From the NCBI GenBank assembly GCA_002780705.1, contig PEUP01000057.1:17963-33356 (forward strand): a stretch of DNA of 15,394 nucleotides, in the 5' to 3' direction. Below are positions 13,976 through 15,394 of the stretch, piece after piece. Under the pieces are notes generated by a model, which saw only the letters and a list, made by a program, of their open reading frames with translations, searched no databases and had not been told where the DNA came from. A program made the position numbers and the translations under genes. This DNA comes from Elusimicrobia bacterium CG03_land_8_20_14_0_80_50_18. GTDB taxonomy: Bacteria > CG03. Every line of letters starts with the position of its first letter. Position 1 is the first letter of the stretch.

Positions 13976-15247
13976 ATCAAAAAGTCACCGGCGGTACCAG
14001 GGCTCGCGAAAGGCAGGCTCATCCCCTCTCTGCCGGGAGTTTATATATTCAAAGGCGTCTCCGGTAAAATCCTTTATGTCGGCAAGGCCGCCGATCTTAA
14101 AAAGAGGGTCTCGTCCTATTTCAAAAGCGGCGTAACAAATAAGACTTTTCACCTTATGGCGGCCGCCCGGCGGCTTGAGTTCATCACCGCGGCAAACGCC
14201 AAAGAAGCCCTTATCCTGGAAGAGCAGCTGATAAAACTTCTGAGGCCGAAATACAATGTCGTTATGACGGACGATAAAAATTATCCCTATATTTGCGTGA
14301 CGGATGAAAAATATCCGCGTTTTTTATACAGCCGCGGGAGAAAAACGGCAAATTGCTTCGGTCCCTATCCCGACGCATCATCTCTGAAACTGTCAATGCG
14401 GCGTCTGCTGAGGATATTCGGCCTGCCGTTATGCACGAGACAGCAGTATGACAGAATCTCACGGCTTGGCCGCGCGGAGAGCTGCATCTATTATCATCTC
14501 GTGAAATGTCCCGCGCCCTGCTGCGGAAAAATAGAGGTGAAGGAGTATATGCGGCGGGCCGGGGGGCTGATAAGCTTTCTGAAAGGAGAAAAAAAATTTC
14601 TGTTGAGGGAGCTTGAGAAAAAAATGAAAAAAGCATCCGCCGCCGCTGATTACGAAGAGGCCCTGCGGATAAGGCAAACGCTTGACGCGTTCAGGGAAGT
14701 GCAGGAAAGCGTTGATATTGTCTCCGCCGATGCCGGTAAATATCTTTTCCGCCCGGCGCAAGCCCTGAAGGATATAAGGAAACTCTTGAATCTGAAGCGG
14801 CTCCCCGGAATAATAGACGGCATAGACATATCGCACATACAGGGCTCAAACACGGTCGCCTCCGCCGTGCGTTTTGTAAAGGGCCTCCCTGACAAATCGT
14901 CCTACAGAAAATATGCTATGCGCGCGAAAGGGATAGACGACTGCGCGATGGTCAAAGAAGCCGTTCGCCGGCGCTACCGCAAAGAAAGCGCGGATCTTAT
15001 CCTTATAGACGGAGGCGAAGGCCAGTTGAACGCCGCGCTTGAGAGCATAAAAAAATTGGGAAAAAAGATGGAAGTCATCAGTCTCGCTAAACGCGAGGAA
15101 ATAATTTACAGAGATAATATGAAAGCCCTCAAACTGCCGAAAGATTCTCCGGCTCTGCGTCTTTTGATGTATGTCAGGGACGAGGCGCACCGTTTTGCCG
15201 TCGCCTATCACCGGCGCAAAAGAAGAGAGGCGGTAAATGGGCGGTAA
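13976..15247 (+). CDS. uvrC: Compact UvrC excinuclease subunit, start codon unclear
   Basis: UvrC makes both incisions in UvrABC repair. Domains, numbered from 13976: GIY-YIG nuclease (about 18-105; PGVYIF, LYVGKA, Arg44, EALILEEQLIK, DDKNYPYI), a Cys set for the expected 4Fe-4S cluster (153, 170, 178, 181), UVR helices (about 207-240; DYEEALRIRQ), and the RNase H-like nuclease with IDISHIQG (Asp284), DDCAM, LILIDGGEGQ and RDEAHRFAVAYHRR. Only about 44 residues separate UVR and Asp284 (about 160 in E. coli) and the protein ends without the (HhH)2 domain: 423 residues against about 600. The frame is open from 13958 but has no ATG/GTG/TTG until 14156, which would cut off half of GIY-YIG. ATC 13976 and CTG 14030 are candidate rare starts; a sequence error is possible. 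Confidence 0.85.
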   Translation: MKKSPAVPGLAKGRLIPSLPGVYIFKGVSGKILYVGKAADLKKRVSSYFKSGVTNKTFHLMAAARRLEFITAANAKEALILEEQLIKLLRPKYNVVMTDDKNYPYICVTDEKYPRFLYSRGRKTANCFGPYPDASSLKLSMRRLLRIFGLPLCTRQQYDRISRLGRAESCIYYHLVKCPAPCCGKIEVKEYMRRAGGLISFLKGEKKFLLRELEKKMKKASAAADYEEALRIRQTLDAFREVQESVDIVSADAGKYLFRPAQALKDIRKLLNLKRLPGIIDGIDISHIQGSNTVASAVRFVKGLPDKSSYRKYAMRAKGIDDCAMVKEAVRRRYRKESADLILIDGGEGQLNAALESIKKLGKKMEVISLAKREEIIYRDNMKALKLPKDSPALRLLMYVRDEAHRFAVAYHRRKRREAVNGR

Positions 15248-15251
15248 ATGG
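15230..15251 (+). repeat. 11-bp perfect tandem duplication at the uvrC 3' end
   Basis: GCGGTAAATGG occurs at 15230-15240 and again at 15241-15251. The uvrC stop (TAA 15245-15247) is in the second copy. The second copy runs into the GGGGAC repeat element, so the duplication marks the boundary between gene and repeat region. Confidence 0.8.
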
Positions 15252-15340
15252 GGACGTGCATTGACTTATTGACTAATTAAAAAGAAAAAGGGGACGCGCG
15301 TTAACTTATTGACTTACACAGGAAGAAATGTGTTGGGGAC
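15250..15340 (+). repeat. Diverged direct repeats beginning GGGGAC
   Basis: Two 27-base units at 15250-15276 and 15290-15316 (period 40) share GGGGACG, then ACTTATTGACT, with four mismatches. A third start, GGGGAC at 15335-15340, follows after 45 bases. Within a unit TTGACTTA is itself nearly repeated. Repeats of the AAATGGGGACG type are familiar beside REP-associated tyrosine transposase genes; that link is from memory and not tested. I see no terminator for uvrC here. Confidence 0.65.
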
Positions 15341-15346
15341 AACGGT

Positions 15347-15394
15347 GTGCCGGGAGGCAGGATTCCTATTATGGCGAAATCAGGAGAAATGTTT
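15347..15394 (+). CDS. Possible 5' end of a REP-associated (Y1) transposase, cut by the window
   Basis: GTG 15347 opens a frame running to the window edge that encodes MPGGRIPIMAKSGEMF; ATG 15371 is an internal alternative. REP-associated tyrosine transposases often start MPRxxRI...PG-x-x-Y/F-H, so the MPGGRI and SGEMF spacing is suggestive, and the preceding GGGGAC repeats fit that class. Sixteen codons are too few to be sure; the HUH motif would lie beyond the edge. Confidence 0.3.
   Translation, partial: MPGGRIPIMAKSGEMF

Noticed and set aside
13960..13980. Lipoprotein-UvrC fusion by +1 slippage at the TAG stop
   Set aside because: A periplasmic lipoprotein fused to a cytoplasmic nuclease makes no biological sense, and CAG-TAG-G is not a known shift site; a rare start or sequence error is simpler.
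1..15394. CRISPR arrays, tRNA or rRNA genes, phage genes, riboswitches
   Set aside because: No regularly spaced identical repeats, cloverleaf, rRNA-like stretch, capsid or integrase motif, or recognised riboswitch core was seen; the repeats at 15250-15340 are diverged and too few for CRISPR.

Overview
The window looks like chromosomal DNA of a Gram-negative-type bacterium from a poorly sampled lineage. The cues are a lipoprotein, periplasmic thiol-redox proteins, a LysM protein and a SpoIID-like protein in a genome with no other sporulation signs. The gene order and the Lys/Ala-tailed DksA-like protein remind me of Elusimicrobiota/Omnitrophota-type genomes, but this placement is a low-confidence inference. 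Coding density is very high, many start and stop codons overlap, and no stretch over 300 bases lacks a gene.

Layout. (1) 1-232: 3' end of a RelE/ParE-type toxin gene. (2) 348-5118, plus strand: one tightly packed translation/repair/envelope operon, rpsP-rimM-trmD-rplS-yraN-ruvB-queH-spoIID-like, behind a good sigma70-type promoter (268-296). (3) 5120-6162, minus strand: a LysM secreted protein and an overlapping XRE regulator, convergent with the spoIID-like gene with one base between stop codons. (4) 6163-6326: divergent intergenic region with one candidate promoter in each direction. (5) 6327-9072, plus: polyamine module speD-speE-Orn/Lys/Arg decarboxylase. (6) 9091-13971, plus: a DksA/TraR zinc-finger protein with a histone-H1-like tail; a DUF1573-glutaredoxin-CcdA/DsbD-like membrane fusion; a thioredoxin-5'-nucleotidase-like fusion with altered metal ligands; and an LPP20-like lipoprotein. 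(7) 13976-15247, plus: a compact UvrC with no ATG/GTG/TTG start before its GIY-YIG domain and no HhH domain. (8) 15230-15394: an 11-bp tandem duplication, diverged direct repeats beginning GGGGAC, and the possible 5' end of a REP-associated (Y1) transposase.

How the genes fit together. The first operon couples ribosome maturation (S16, RimM, L19), tRNA modification (TrmD m1G37, QueH queuosine) and recombination (RuvB). The polyamine module supplies decarboxylated AdoMet (SpeD), an aminopropyltransferase (SpeE) and a diamine or agmatine source (decarboxylase). The most unusual part is the envelope redox block at 9711-13971: a membrane electron-transfer fusion beside a periplasmic thioredoxin-phosphoesterase fusion and a lipoprotein, which could be one functional unit. 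All functions are inferred from sequence motifs read by eye; no database search was run.
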